From Voacanga thouarsii (lineage: Eukaryota; Streptophyta; Magnoliopsida; Gentianales; Apocynaceae): a stretch of 64,000 bases of DNA. The DNA is taken from positions 868,001 through 932,000 of the forward strand of contig JANUWF010002425.1 in the NCBI GenBank assembly GCA_026120185.1, given 5' to 3'. Shown one piece after another: positions 1 through 12,062 of this stretch. Every line of letters begins with the position of its first letter. Within the stretch, counting starts at the first letter, position 1. The translations under genes were made by a program, and so were the position numbers. A model generated the notes under the pieces. That model was not told where the DNA came from, made no database searches, and saw only the letters and a list, made by a program, of their open reading frames with translations.

Positions 1-1555
1 GGGGATATTCATTCTTCTCACAAAATAAAATGCATTATTTGAGATAGTCCGAATCTATTAATTTTTTTCTTTATCCTTTTCTCAAGTAAGCATATCAGCT
101 CATTATGTATCCTCTTAATTCTCATTCATGCATGAATATCAATGAAAGCAACATAAGGACATTTTAACTAAGATGAAAATTCTGCAATTTCTCAACTTGG
201 CATCCTTTCGTAATTTAAACGTAACATTTGATCTGTAAGTCTAATTAACATCAAATTTACACCAAAATGCTCCTAAGATCATAAGCTACAAAACCATAAA
301 GTCCAATTAGGTTTTTCGGGACACGACCATACATTACTAGGACCGAAGCCTCCTATCTTTACCATGCAAGCACACCTTTTCTAACAAAATACATTAACCA
401 TACATTTTATCTTTGCTTCAAGCCATAAAGAACACTTGATTCACTTCATGTATTATCTTAGCAACATAGAACCAGCCCGATTTTCGTCATGAAGATAGCT
501 AAAAACTCACACAATCAGCACAACAAAACTAGCAGCCTTAAACAACTTTCACCAACCTTTGATTTTTATTCAATAATCATATATCTTTCACTTATTTTCT
601 TACTTCAATCATTTCTCCCAATTTTCAGCCATGAACACCCTTCCATAACTTCACCAAAAATTCACCAAATCACATAATAATCACACCAAAATACTCCCTT
701 CTTCCACTGGCAGCCATATCACAACACAAAACAATAGTATAACAAGAATAATTCATGTAGAATAAACATAAAGCTTGCTATTTCCATACAAAATACTATA
801 ATAATAATCCCCAAAGCTAGTAGAACAACTTTAATTCATGAAGTAAGGCTTTTACCTTCTCTTAGATGAAATCTTGCAAGAAAAAGCCCCAAACTTCTTG
901 TTATTTTCTTTCTCTCTCATTTTCTCTCTTATTTGTCTCTCACGCTTTCGTTGCTCAACTGCTCAGCATTCTCTCTCTTTGTGATATTTTAATTCATCAT
1001 ATGCTTAATTAGAATTTTAGGAAGCATATAGAACTTGGAGAAGTCCTGGAAGCTTATAGAAATGCTTGGGCGTTCTAATTGGGCTTGGTGTGCTTTTTAT
1101 TAATTTTTTTTTCTTTCTTCTTATTGCACTTAATCAATTCAAACCCACTTCTCTCACACCTTAAAGTATTTCGTGGGCCTTCTTGAGCTAAAGAATGGCC
1201 TTAATTGATTGTTCCAACTTAGCCCATCAACTAATTCCAAGCCCACAACCTTTCCCGCAAGAATCTTTATTTCTAAAAAATAATAATAATTCGGGTATTA
1301 TTCACCATAGTCTGGAAAAATGTTTATTCCACCAATGCAATCTACGCTTTACACTAATCATTATGGTGTCTCTCAAAAGTTCTAAACTCTTTCCCAATTT
1401 CTCTTAATTCATGATCAAAAATACCCCGGGGAACTTTTATTGCGCCAAAATGCTCATCGCATTAAATAAAGCATTTTTTGTTCTGGCTTTACATACAAAT
1501 TCCTGCTTGATACAAAGTAGTCAGTACTTAATGTATTTAAGGAAAAGATGTCACA
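1..1555 (-). repeat. Element A 3' LTR (partial)
   Basis: The boundary at 1555 is placed by comparison with C and F. The sequence ends TGTCACA, as at 57387 in C, and is followed by a degraded polypurine tract on the minus strand and then pol coding remnants. The left part lies outside the window. Related LTRs here are about 3.9 to 4.2 kb, so less than half is probably visible. Small ORFs in this stretch have no recognisable product and look like chance frames. Confidence 0.7.
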
Positions 1556-1589
1556 ATCTACCCTCGTTCAACGAATTTCATTCTCAAAA

Positions 1590-3064
1590 TTAGGTCCATC
1601 CTTAAAAAGCTCTGGGTACTTCTTTCTCATGTTTGTTTCTGTCTCCCAGGTCGCGTCTTGGACTGGGTGATGATTCTAAAGTACTTTCACCAGTGGGATT
1701 TTCTTATGCCGCAATTCCTTCTAAGCATACTCTAAAATTCTAATCAGTTTCTCCTCATAACTCAAACTGGAAACGTGAATCACATCATGACTTCCTCGTA
1801 ATTTTGCTTGTAGGCATAATTGGTATACTACTTTCCCAATCTTCTCCATAATGGGAATATAGTCCAAGGTGTCGAGATGCCAATTTCCTCTTTTGTCCTT
1901 TGTTCCACAAGTAACGCTGTGAGGTCAACTTTAAAAACACTTAGTCTCCTTCTACAAACTCCAAGTCTTCTCTATCCTAGTCGGCGTAACTTTTTTGCTG
2001 ACTCTTCATGGTTTCCAATCTTGCTTTGATTAATTCCACGATTTGCCGTACTTTGTCAAGATCCAAAACATCTTGTTCTTTATGTTTTCACCCAAGACCT
2101 TTCTAGTACAAGGGCGATTAACATTTCCTTCTATAGAGGGCTTCAAATGTAGCAGTTCCAATTGTTAATTTATGACTATTATTCTATGCAAACTCTGTGT
2201 ATGCTATGTTATCAACCCACTTAATTCCAAAGTCTAAAGCACATGCCCACAACATATCTTTTAAAATTCAAATTACTCACTCTATCTGCCCATCAGTTTG
2301 CGAGTGTGTGGTAATACTAAACTTCAACGTAGTTCCATACAACTATGGTTACTTGTTCCAAAACTTTGAAGTGAACTTTATGTGATGATCAGAAACAATA
2401 CTAGAAGGTATTCTATGTAACGTAATCACTTCTTCCATGTATATCTTGCTCAACTTTTCCAAAGAGTCTCACTGAATAAAATGGGCAGATTTAGTTAATT
2501 GATCCACTGCAGCCCAAGTGGTATCTCATTGTCCCATGGTCAAAGTATGAAGTCCATAGTGATTTCATTCCATTTCTATGATGGTAATAGTAGCGGTTGT
2601 AATGATCCCCCGGGTCACTATCGATTGGCTTTTACCTACTAACCTGTAAGGTATCGAGCTACAAATTGAGAAATGTCCTTTTTCATCCCAATCCAGTAAT
2701 AATGCTACTTCAAACCATAATTCATTTTGACCATTCCTAGATGGATTGTATATTTCCCTCGATGTGCTTCCACTAAAGTATTCCATTTTATGGAATTTTG
2801 TCTTGGCACATAATATCGGCCTTAAAAGCGCAAAATTCTTTTACCATTTAGTTGGAATTCATTCATCTCCTTATTCTCTTTTGTCCTTAATAGTTTATGC
2901 AATTCTTCATTTTTCTCCTGAGCTACCTTCAGTTCTTGCAAAAAACTTTATTGAAATGAAAGGTTATTCATCCTTATTCATCTTTCAACTACATATGTTT
3001 CCAATTCTGGAACTTCTATCATTCAAAGTGCTGGCAGCTTCACTTTTCTACTTAAAGCATCTAC
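1590..3064 (-). pseudogene. Element A integrase with C-terminal chromodomain (degenerate)
   Basis: The chromodomain lies at about 1590-1740. Translated on the minus strand it keeps KKIPLVKVL, then a stop where Trp is expected (TAG at 1676-1678, from TGG), then DATWETE. Next come a GPY/F-like integrase C-terminus (about 1790-2040), the integrase core (about 2050-2790) and the linker towards RNase H. Integrase inserts the cDNA, and the chromodomain is thought to steer insertion to modified chromatin. Many stops and frameshifts are present. The copia solo LTR at 3065 separates this part from RNase H. Confidence 0.75.
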
Positions 3065-4578
3065 TATTAGAGATATGCCCTAAAATAATTTGTACTTATA
3101 TTATTGTCATTAAGTATTATGTAATAATATGAGGCATTTCTTTCTATAAATAGTGCATTTAGTTTTGTGGTCATCAAGTATGTGACTTAATAGTAAAATC
3201 GTATAATAAATTCAATGACTATTCGTAAATTATTCCTGATAAATTATTATTAGTGAAACAATAATAAATTAAGATTAGTATGTTTGTGACTTAATATCTA
3301 TGTTTTACTGGTCATAGATATATGTGATGTCAAGTCAAAATATAAATAAATATTAGAGAACATTGTATTGACATGACCCACTGTGAGAGTACTTCATGGA
3401 ATATGTTATAAGTACTTTTTAGCCATAATGATATTAGAAGCCCTTTGACCTAAATTCATCATAGTTTCCTACCCGATAAATTCGATATTTTGTCGTTGTC
3501 TAAAGTTGTCTTTAACCAGATAATAAATTAGATCACAGTTGGATATAAAATAAACCAGTGAAAGGAATATGATTGATAGTGAAGGAATTTATCCCTGTAA
3601 ATTTTTGGAGAGATTCCATGGGTCCCTTGATAAATTAGACTGTAAAAATGCATGGCCGTGCTCAAATATATCAATTTGAGATATTGATATCATTTGTTTG
3701 AACAGGCTACTATAAGATCAATAAATAGTTGATTAGGCTTAATAAGGATGACATGCTCTATGCCTTATGCTTAATCTAGATATCTTGTGACAAAAGGACT
3801 AAATATAAAGTTATGATTTTGTTCAAAGAGATCATGATCTTTATTTAATCTAGATAGTTATAATGTTTTGCTAGAAATAGCTTATAACTTGTAGGTCATT
3901 TCATTGTGATTTGGGCACACTACCAGTGTATGAATCTGTAGGGTCACATATTAAGAGACCACGTTAGGTTATGTTTCTAGTAACCATGTTCGATGTATCT
4001 GAAAAAATGTCTAAGTTAATTGAACCTAGAAAAATGACCAGATACAATGAATCTGGAAATATATCCACATTCGATGTATCTGGAGGATGTCTAGATTATA
4101 AGAATTTGATTTGGTAAATTAATTAGTTAAATTACCGAAATAATGGCAGAATCTTAACATAACAATTTTAATTTAATTTGAATTTAAAATAGAATATGAT
4201 AAGATATTATGAGAGTTGGACTCCAAGAGGTTCAAGTGGTTTGAAAAAGAAAACCTTAGCTGTCTTCTTATGTTAGTTCTCTGTCAAAATATTCATGCCT
4301 CCATTACCAGAAAAATTAAGCCGCTCAAAACCCTAGGCGCTAGCACTCCCAGGTAACAAGCTGGTTCACCGTGTGTATCCGATAAAGGGCATTTGCACAT
4401 TGCAGCGTCTGGTGATCGTTCAAATTGCATGTATGCTAGAAAATCAGAAGACAAATGTCTTGATTACGGCTAAGAGAGGTAATTCTATAACTCCTAGATT
4501 GATCTTAATCATTTGGCTTAGGTCCTCATAAAGGATTCGTAGATGTTTTTCGTATTTAAAAGTCCACGAATCCTAACA
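3065..4578 (+). mobile_element. Solo LTR, Ty1/copia-like, 1.51 kb
   Basis: The sequence runs from TATTAG (decayed TGTTAG) to CTAACA, an inverted terminal motif shared with the other copia LTRs here. The flanks are TCTAC (3060-3064) and TCCAC (4579-4583), a 5-bp TSD with one mismatch. Element A's RNase H-to-integrase linker breaks exactly at this point and resumes beyond it. No internal region is present. The body differs from the main copia family of the window, so this is a separate family. Plus orientation is inferred from its left end, which resembles the start of the other copia LTRs. Confidence 0.75.
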
Positions 4579-5030
4579 TCCACTACCACGTTTACCTTCC
4601 CAAGATGGTATTTAATTGGGCAATGAAATTCCTCAATAATTCCATCAAATGACATTGTCTTATCAATTTTTTTCGATAAAAATGTACTTTAAACTCTTAT
4701 GGTCATTAATCACTTCAAATTCGGCACCCTAAAGAAAGTGTCTTTATTTTTTCAAAGTAAATACAATCACTGCTAACTCCAAATCATAGGTGAGATATTT
4801 TTCTCATTAGGTTTTAGTTTTCTTGATATGTATGCTATCACTCTATTTTCTTGCATCAATACTCCTCCTAACCCATCCTTAGAAGCATCTATGAAAAACC
4901 TCATAGGCTTTATCCATCACAGGTAATGCCAAACTGAAGTTGAACGTAGCCTTTGCTTCAATTCTTGGAAACTTTCTTCACACTTCTCCAACCAAACGTA
5001 AGCATTTTTTTTTAGTTAGTAGGGTCAAAG
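4579..5030 (-). pseudogene. Element A RNase H fragment
   Basis: On the minus strand this aligns with the RNase H of C (about 58975-59400). Remnants include the stretch before the DALSRK-like end, a run matching the end of C's TDHKSLKY motif, and the ASKEGLG-like start. RNase H removes the RNA template during reverse transcription. Its 5' side is interrupted by the solo LTR at 5031, which follows the TSD CAAAG. Stops and frameshifts make it nonfunctional. Confidence 0.7.
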
Positions 5031-6750
5031 TGTTAGTGTTGTGCCCTAGAGGCAATCACTTGTACATTATATATGACACATTTTATTTTAATAAAAGGCG
5101 TTATTTATCTTACAGTTTCTTTTGTTTACTTTAAGTAATATAATTGTTCGATAAAGTTTATAGTACAACACTGTGTTAAGGAAATCATGACAAAGATCAT
5201 GATATAAGATTCCTACTACACTGGATGGTGTTTGTACTTAAATAGTCCCTAATCATAGTATTAATAAGACAGGAGATCATTAACGCGTTAAGACTAGTAT
5301 GTGTTAGACTTACTAATTTGATCAGGCGGTGGTTCTCATAACCGTGAGTATTGAGATACTCAGAGTTAACACATGGTGCTTGTTAATGGAACAAGTTCAT
5401 TGGATAACCTAGCTTTGAGATAATCACAAGGATAACTACTTAGTGCCAGTGATATAATCTCAATATAGCAAACGTGCAAGTATCCTTAGACGTGAGATCT
5501 CTAAGGTACTTTGTTTGCTGAGCTTTGTACTTTGATTCCAATCTCTGGAGCTCGATCGAGGGCCGCCTATGGGATGGATATTGGGTATATTGTGAGATAA
5601 ATGAAAGTAGTTGAGATGGTCAATAAAGGATTCACCACTCATAATAGTAAGGGCGAATATCTTACGACCACTAATAGGAATTACTACTCGAAAAGTCCTT
5701 GGCCAAGACGATTGTGTATTGGAAACAGTTCCAATTGATACACATCTAGAGTAGTGGGTTCCTATTACAAGTACTATTGTACTCGGGCAAGAATTAATTC
5801 TGGAGGGAGTTGGCATTAATTTCGTACTCCAAACTGAATGAGATATTGTATGGTAAAAGGAGTTAATTGCACTAAAGTTTGTTATTAAGGGTTCATGTCA
5901 TGCCACTTGACTTCCTGGACTCTTAGGTGGTCATGATGTGTTGCTAGATACCGCTCATGATCTGGGAATATAGGTTTATTAATTGATGAATTAATAAACC
6001 AATCCTAATTAGAATTAATAGGATTAATTCTAATTAATTATGGATTATTAATCTCAAAGACGTTTGGATTAATTCATGTTCACTACCAATTGACTGGGAA
6101 ACCTAATAGGTCACACACAATAGAGGTTTATATACTGAAGATGTTATTTGATAACATAGTGGGGTTAATTGAGAGAAAGAGAAGTTATTATGGACAAATT
6201 ATAATTAGTTATAATTTGTGGTCTAAGTTGTAATTGTTAGAACATGATGTTTTCAATTACAATTAGGGAATTTTAATAGGATTAGAATTCTCAATTTTGG
6301 AAAGGGAAATTTCGCGTGACATATTAACAAGATACACGAAACCTTAGCTGAAAAGTGACACACGAAAAACCAGCAACACTTGACCTTTTCTTCTCTCTAT
6401 CTCTCTCGATTGTCTTGAGAAACAACCCTAGCCGCCATCTTGTTTCTACTAGCACAGGAAAGTTTGGTGCCTGAGTATTCCTCTGTGTGGATTACTATTA
6501 GAGATAATAATCACACACTGTGATTATAGTGGTTAGACGTTCAACTCACATGGAGGTTGATCATGAGGATTGTTGGATCACGCCTCAACTTAAAGAAGAA
6601 ATTTTGTTCTTCGGACGATCAAACAAAGGTAAAAAGCTACTACCTTTATTATCATTATGTCTTGTTTTCCACACATAGATGGTTCCTGGAAGGATATCTT
6701 GTTTTATTTTCCATTGCGCCATATAGGATACGAGCTTGAGATACCCAACA
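5031..6750 (+). mobile_element. Solo LTR, main copia family (TSD CAAAG)
   Basis: This is a 1720-bp LTR starting TGTTAGTGTTGTGCCCTAGA and ending CCCAACA. CAAAG at 5026-5030 and 6751-6755 is a perfect 5-bp TSD, and element A's RT reading frame resumes immediately after it. No primer site or internal region remains, as expected after LTR-LTR recombination. It belongs to the most frequent family in the window, with relatives at 13033, 17981, 23223, 23657, 29203 and 41917. Confidence 0.93.
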
Positions 6751-7500
6751 CAAAGATGATGAGATCTTAGAAAATCCTTCAATAAATCTCCAGCAAGTCC
6801 TAAAAACCTTTGTACTTCCATAGGATTCTCAGGCAGTTTCCAATTTACCATTGATTCCACCTTTGCAGGTTCTACCGTAATCCCTTCTTTGGATATTACA
6901 TGCCCTAAAAATGTCACTTCCTTTAACCAAAATTCACACTTACTAAATTTAACATATAACTTAGCCTCCCACAACCTTTTTAGTACTTTTTGGAGATTCA
7001 CCTCCTATTCATGAGGGTTTGCGGAATACACCAAGATATCATCTATGCAAACAATAACAAAACTATCCAAGTATGATTGGAATACACGATGCATTAAATA
7101 CATGAATATGGCAGAAGAATTTGTAGTACCAAATAGCGTCACTACAAACTCAAAATGCCCATATATCTTATTAAATGTGGGCTTAGGAATATCTTATTCC
7201 TGAATCCAAACATGATGATGCCCTTGCGTCAAGTCTAATTTGGAAAATTATCATGCTTCTTGCAACTGATCAATCAATTTATTAATAATAGGCAATGTAT
7301 ATTCGTTTTTCACTGTTGCTATATTTAATCCACGATAGTCTATACACATCCTCAATATGTCATTCTTCTTCTTAAAGAATAGTACAAGCGCTCCCCAAGA
7401 AGATGTACGCCGCCGAATACTCCCCTAGTCTAGTAACTCCTATAACTACTTTTGGAGTTCTTTCAACTCCATTGCCACTGTTCTAGAGAGAGACCTTGAG
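6751..7500 (-). pseudogene. Element A reverse transcriptase (decayed)
   Basis: On the minus strand the thumb region (FLGHVISKEGITVEP, about 6850-6920) follows palm sequence at about 7020-7200 that still encodes the catalytic motif as CIDDILVYS. RT copies the element RNA into DNA, and the YxDD aspartates bind the catalytic metals. A readable run at 6756-7001 is one of the few open stretches left in A. The open frame seems to continue into the copia LTR below 6756, but that part is not element coding sequence. Confidence 0.8.
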
Positions 7501-8853
7501 ATTAATTCTGCTGTTGGAAGCAAATCATTATTAAATTCGGTTTTCCTCTTTGATAGTAGTTGTTTCAATAGTGTAGGGAAAACATCCAAATGTTCACATA
7601 CCATTGGGATATCTTCAGGCTTATTTATTTCATTCGGCTTATTTTTAAGATAACCTAAATATCCAGCAAATCACTTTTTAATCAACTTTTGTGCTTTCAT
7701 CCCAGATATCAAAAGGCTATCATTCCTCCCAGTTTCTCCCATAAATACTAGTGTCATCTTCCCAGGTGTATAAAAGTGCACCACTTTATTTCTACATTCA
7801 ACATAGGCATGGTGTTGAGATAATCAGTCCATGCCCAGGATAGCATCATAGTCCTCTATAGGTAAGCAAATCAAATCCTTTTCTAATGCAACGCCGTTCA
7901 CCAAGATACTACACCCAAAATATATTTTATCACTCTTCATTTAGTTCCCTAATGGTGTATTAACAACCATTTTATACAGAACTTCCTCACATTTAATTCC
8001 CACAGTCGCAAGAATAGTGTTTGCAATGAAAGAATGCATAGTACTAGGATCTATTAAAATCTTAGCTTCAATATTAAAAATAGGAAGCCTACCTTCAACA
8101 ATGGCAGCAATATTAGAATTAGCCTCATCCAGTGCAACCACCCGTGCATTAACTTGCAGATTGCTAGATCCTAACTTAGATGTAGAAGCTTGCCCTTGAT
8201 TTCCATCTACCAGTCCTGGTTTCTATCTGGTATAACCTTTCTTTGGATTAGCCCATCTACACCATCGACGGTGTGGAAAACTAGCAACTTTTTGTCCCTC
8301 TTCACTGTAGTTGAAACATCTTAATACTGACTTCTCTCTGATAATACACTCTTTCTTCTGAACTTTTCCTTTCTTCTACCAGTGGTTTCCTTTTGGTGTT
8401 TTATGGTTAGCATTCTTGAATCCAGTTTTGCTCCTCCAATTTGCCTACTCTATATTCTCCTATTCAATCCTTGAGGTAACCTCGATTGTGGTGCTAAAGC
8501 TCAGACGTGCCATGCTTAACAATACTCTTTTCAACTTAGGTTATAGCCCCTTTTATGTATTGCCTCATCCTATTAGATTTAGACTATACTAGCAAGGGAC
8601 TGTATTTTGATAGGCGAGTAAATGTCGATATATATTGCCCAACTATTCGACCTCCTTATTTGAAATTTTGAAACTCATCTTTCCATCTCTTAACTATCCA
8701 ACAAGGGATAAATTCCTTTTTAAAGCGAGCCTTGAAGTCTGTGGCATTCCATTATCTTTGCTCCTTTTCTCGATTCTACCAATCCCGAGCGAGTCCTTGG
8801 AGTTGGAAAGCGACAAACTAGACATTCCTTTACTCTGAATAATTGAGAAAAGC
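7501..8853 (-). pseudogene. Element A gag and protease remnants
   Basis: Minus-strand 7941-8141 encodes a retropepsin-like piece with ILIDPSTMHSF, where family members have LID-x-GSTHS, so the catalytic Asp is kept but the Gly is lost. A degraded zinc-knuckle region follows at about 8280-8340. Gag capsid-like sequence at about 8600-8853 matches C gag (about 61400-61620). The 5' end of gag is absent because element H begins at 8854. The candidate left TSD of H is AAAGC at 8849-8853. Confidence 0.65.
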
Positions 8854-10713
8854 TTATAGGGCCTAAATTTATATATATATTCCTAATTATTTGAGTATAT
8901 TTTGGGATAATTTTAGTATAATAACTAGCCATATTCTTTCTTATGTGATATTTCACTTATAGAAATATTTTTCATTGATTTTATGAAAAAATAGGTGATT
9001 TAAAGCTAATTAGATAATCTACAGTGAAAACCTAGCACCAAGCCAAGAAGACTGACCAGGCGCCAGTCTAAGACTGTATAAACAGAGCAAACTGGAAAAC
9101 AGTAAGAGCAAAACAGAGGAGCAAAATTTTGAAATTGGAAAAAGAAAAGAAAAGAATAAGTGAAATCCTGGGAAGGATGAAAAGAATCTATGGGAGAATT
9201 GAATAAAAAGAAGTCGCAGCTCGGTTAGCCATAGCTTAACAAGAAGATAAAAGAAAAAAAAAACAAAGAAAGATAAACGAGCACTGAACTGAAGAAACTA
9301 ACAAAACAAAAGGATAAAGTAGAAGAAACATCCTTGGGATGATATAGTGCTTCTTTGGGAGGATGCAACACAGACGCAACTCACCAAAAAAGAAAAGGAT
9401 CGGCTTGAGTGAACCAATTTCAAGAAGAAAGGAAATTTCAGTGGCTTTATGGCTCGAGCAAGTCTACTCGCGGAAGAAAGAAATGGAAAATGGATTCATG
9501 GCTTGGGACATACGAATTCAGCTCGGGTGAGCCAAATTCAGTAGAAAAGGAAATGGCTCGATGGCTTGGACTTTGGCTCAGTTTTGGCTCGTTGATTTCA
9601 AGGCTGTGGATTTGCAATTAATTCCATAGTTATATTAGGAAATTACTTCTTCTCTGTTTTGGGCTTTTAGGAAATCTATAAACCTATAATTATTGTACAT
9701 TCATGTATGTAAAAAGTGTGCACAATATGGATCATTAGACATATATTTTAGAGTGTATCGCCATTAATATTTTCTCTAGAGAAATTACTCAAGGGGCATT
9801 GATTTTGGAAGGAGTTTTCATTGAAAATTGAAAGGCGTATCTAGGAGTATTTATCTCTTTCCTTTGTTTTGTTTTTCTTGAACAATGATGAGTTTAATTC
9901 TTTGATTGTAATTGGATATTATTTTGGAGATTTTGTTGAGATAATTGGTATTTTGATCAATATATTGTTATCCTTGGTATTTGATTATTTGTTATCAATG
10001 ATTTATTGATGCATTTTCTTCTAATTAACTTGGGAAACAATGTTAGAAGTTCGTTGCGTTGATTTCATATTTGTTAAATCTTAATAGACTTGGGAAACAA
10101 AGTTAAGATTAAAGAACTAAAATAGTCAATGATTGGTTGATTTCACCAATAGCATAGGGTTATTAACTGATTTCATATTTATTATCATATAGAATATATG
10201 GGTAATTATTAAATGAAGAATTTAATGCATCTTTTGGCTATTTTAGTGCAATTGGGAAAGCTGTTAAATTAATCAAGAGATAGTGGTTCCATGGATTGGG
10301 AAAGAAGTGGAGTCTACATAAGTGAATTCATGACTTGAGAAATGACTGGATTTTACTTAAGTTCCTTCATGATGCCAAGATGACAATTAATTGTGATAAA
10401 TTCTAAATGATTCAATATTATGTTTTCAAGATATCAGTCTAGTTACAGAAATTAAATCCTTGAGTTATATATGTCTATTTTGCTTATTTCCTTTTCATTA
10501 TTTTATCACTTTATTGGGTCAGTTAAATAATGAATGAAAAGTGATTAGTATGTACTTGTTCCTTTGAGGATCGACACTTGTTAATTCCCTATACTATACT
10601 TACGATGAGTATACTTGCTCGTATGTATAATATGGGATTAATGTTTTAATTAAAACTTAGATAGAGATGGATTTAAATTTAATAATTTTTATATACCCAA
10701 AATTTATGCATCA
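8854..10713 (+). repeat. Element H 5' LTR
   Basis: The end at 10713 (GCATCA) is firm because the primer site follows. The start is placed where TTATAGGGCCTAAA matches the TGATAGGG start of related LTRs (reverse complement at 17702, 20652 and 22458), with TG decayed to TT. A start at 8836 was considered, but 8836-8853 still aligns with element A gag. The right part matches the reverse complement of I's LTR at about 16287-16500. Confidence 0.75.
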
Positions 10714-10719
10714 AGTTTT

Positions 10720-10737
10720 TGGCACCATTGCCGGGGA
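10720..10737 (+). other. Primer-binding site, tRNA-Asp
   Basis: TGGCACCATTGCCGGGGA is complementary to the 3' end of plant tRNA-Asp(GTC) at 16 of 18 positions. Both mismatches read A where the perfect site has G, as methylcytosine deamination on the other strand would give. It lies 6 bases after the LTR end. Asp-tRNA priming is known for Tat/Athila-type gypsy elements. Confidence 0.88.
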
Positions 10738-11111
10738 ATAATATCATGAAAGCTTAGATTTCATTGATTTAGTCATATGAATATGTAAATAGGTTGATAC
10801 ATGTTAATAATTACTAACTTGTCTTTGTATGTTTGTATATATTGTATATTTAGCTATTTAATTTTACTAACTCCATGTTAATGTGAAATAAGTGTATTAA
10901 TTGCATTTGACTGTTTGATAATTTTACGTGAACAATTTTTAGTCAATACTAACTCTTTTTAGTTTCAGGTTTGGACTTTCGCTTATGTTATACTAGACTT
11001 ACACGATATTTTGGGCGAATTGAATTTATTTTTATTTTTAATTTTAGTCTAATTTTTAATTATGCATTCTTATTTTAAATGTACTATGTTTATCAATTCA
11101 TTTAGGATAGC

Positions 11112-11167
<56 letters not shown>

Positions 11168-12062
11168 AACCGAAAAGAAAAAAAAAAGTTTTTAATCGAG
11201 AAAAAAAAGGGACAGCTTTGACCGAAGCCATTCCCCACCCTATTTTTCCTTTTCTTCAACTTTTCTTTTTCTTTTCTTTTACTTTTTCCTTTTATTCTTT
11301 TCCTTATTCTTCCCAGATTCCTATTTTGTCCTTTTCTTCTATTTATTCCTTTTTCTTTTGCTTTTCTTGTTTTTTTCCTTGTTTTGTTCCCATGAAGCAC
11401 CAACCCCCCTCCCATTCCTCTCTTTGTGTTTTGTTTTATTTGTTTCTTTCTTCTTTGTCTTGTTTCTTCTATTTCTCTATCTTCTTTGAATTTCCTTTCC
11501 CTATTCCTCCAAATACTACTTTCGTTTCTCTGTTCTTCACTATTTCCTTTCATCATCTTTCTTCTTTTGTGAATGCTCTAATTCCTCTACGAATTATCCC
11601 CTAAGGATTCAAAATTTTTTAAAGCTCACAAGTTGGGGAACACATTGGTGCAAAACTGTCTTCATATTATGGTAGATTTTATCCTCTTGAATTTCTTGGC
11701 ATCTTTTATACTTTTTTTTATGAAAAATTTTCTGAACTTGGAATATATTTGTTGAGTTTATTTGGTGGTTGAAAAATGGATAGAATGAGTTGTTACTTTT
11801 GTGATTGCTTATAAAGTTATCTATGCATGTTTCTGAAATTTTTACAAATATGGTAATTTTGGATAATTGGTGAGCATACATATGATATTTTGCTGTGGTG
11901 ATTGAAGTTGGAGGAATTGTAGTTTGACATTATGCTTTTGCTATTTGAGTTGGACATTGTCAATAGTATTTTAAGCATTTTTTTGTTTTTAAAATCAAAA
12001 GTTTGGAAAAATTTTTTCACTGAAGAGAGAACCATTTGCAAAGTGTGTTTGGTTGAGACAAA
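10738..12062 (+). other. Element H untranslated leader
   Basis: No coding domain was recognised. It holds a TA run (11123-11162), then a strongly pyrimidine-rich tract at about 11225-11540, then A+T-rich sequence up to the ORF. Long open frames on both strands across 11122-11604 come from low complexity (K/R-rich on one strand, F/S/P-rich on the other) and are not believed to be genes. Confidence 0.6.
11123..11162. repeat. (TA)n microsatellite
   Basis: About 20 uninterrupted TA units inside the H leader. It marks the start of the low-complexity block. Confidence 0.95.

Larger units (their letters stand above)
1..8853 (-). mobile_element. Element A: decayed Ty3/gypsy chromovirus, left end outside window
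   Basis: Reading on the minus strand from right to left, remnants of gag, protease, RT, RNase H, integrase and a chromodomain appear in the usual Ty3/gypsy order, followed by a 3' LTR that continues past base 1. Similarity to elements C and F in this window allowed the domain assignment. Frameshifts and stops occur throughout, so nothing is functional. Two copia solo LTRs split it, and element H truncates it at 8853 within gag. It is the oldest layer of the nest. The lineage is a chromovirus, probably Tekay/Del-like; the exact clade is inferred. Confidence 0.85.

Noticed and set aside
2746..3132. 128-aa plus-strand ORF
   Set aside because: It is antisense to the element A integrase-RNase H linker and runs across the solo-LTR border at 3065.
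6557..6739. 60-aa ORF at the end of a copia solo LTR
   Set aside because: Similar frames recur in other LTR copies at the same place and break there. No domain.
8836..8853. TGAATAATTGAG as the start of the H LTR
   Set aside because: This stretch still aligns with chromovirus gag, and the family LTR start TGATAGGG corresponds to 8854.
11122..11604. Long overlapping ORFs on both strands (128-144 aa)
   Set aside because: They are made of K/R/E or F/S/P runs from a purine/pyrimidine-biased tract plus the TA microsatellite, in a retrotransposon leader. No domain, no conserved counterpart.
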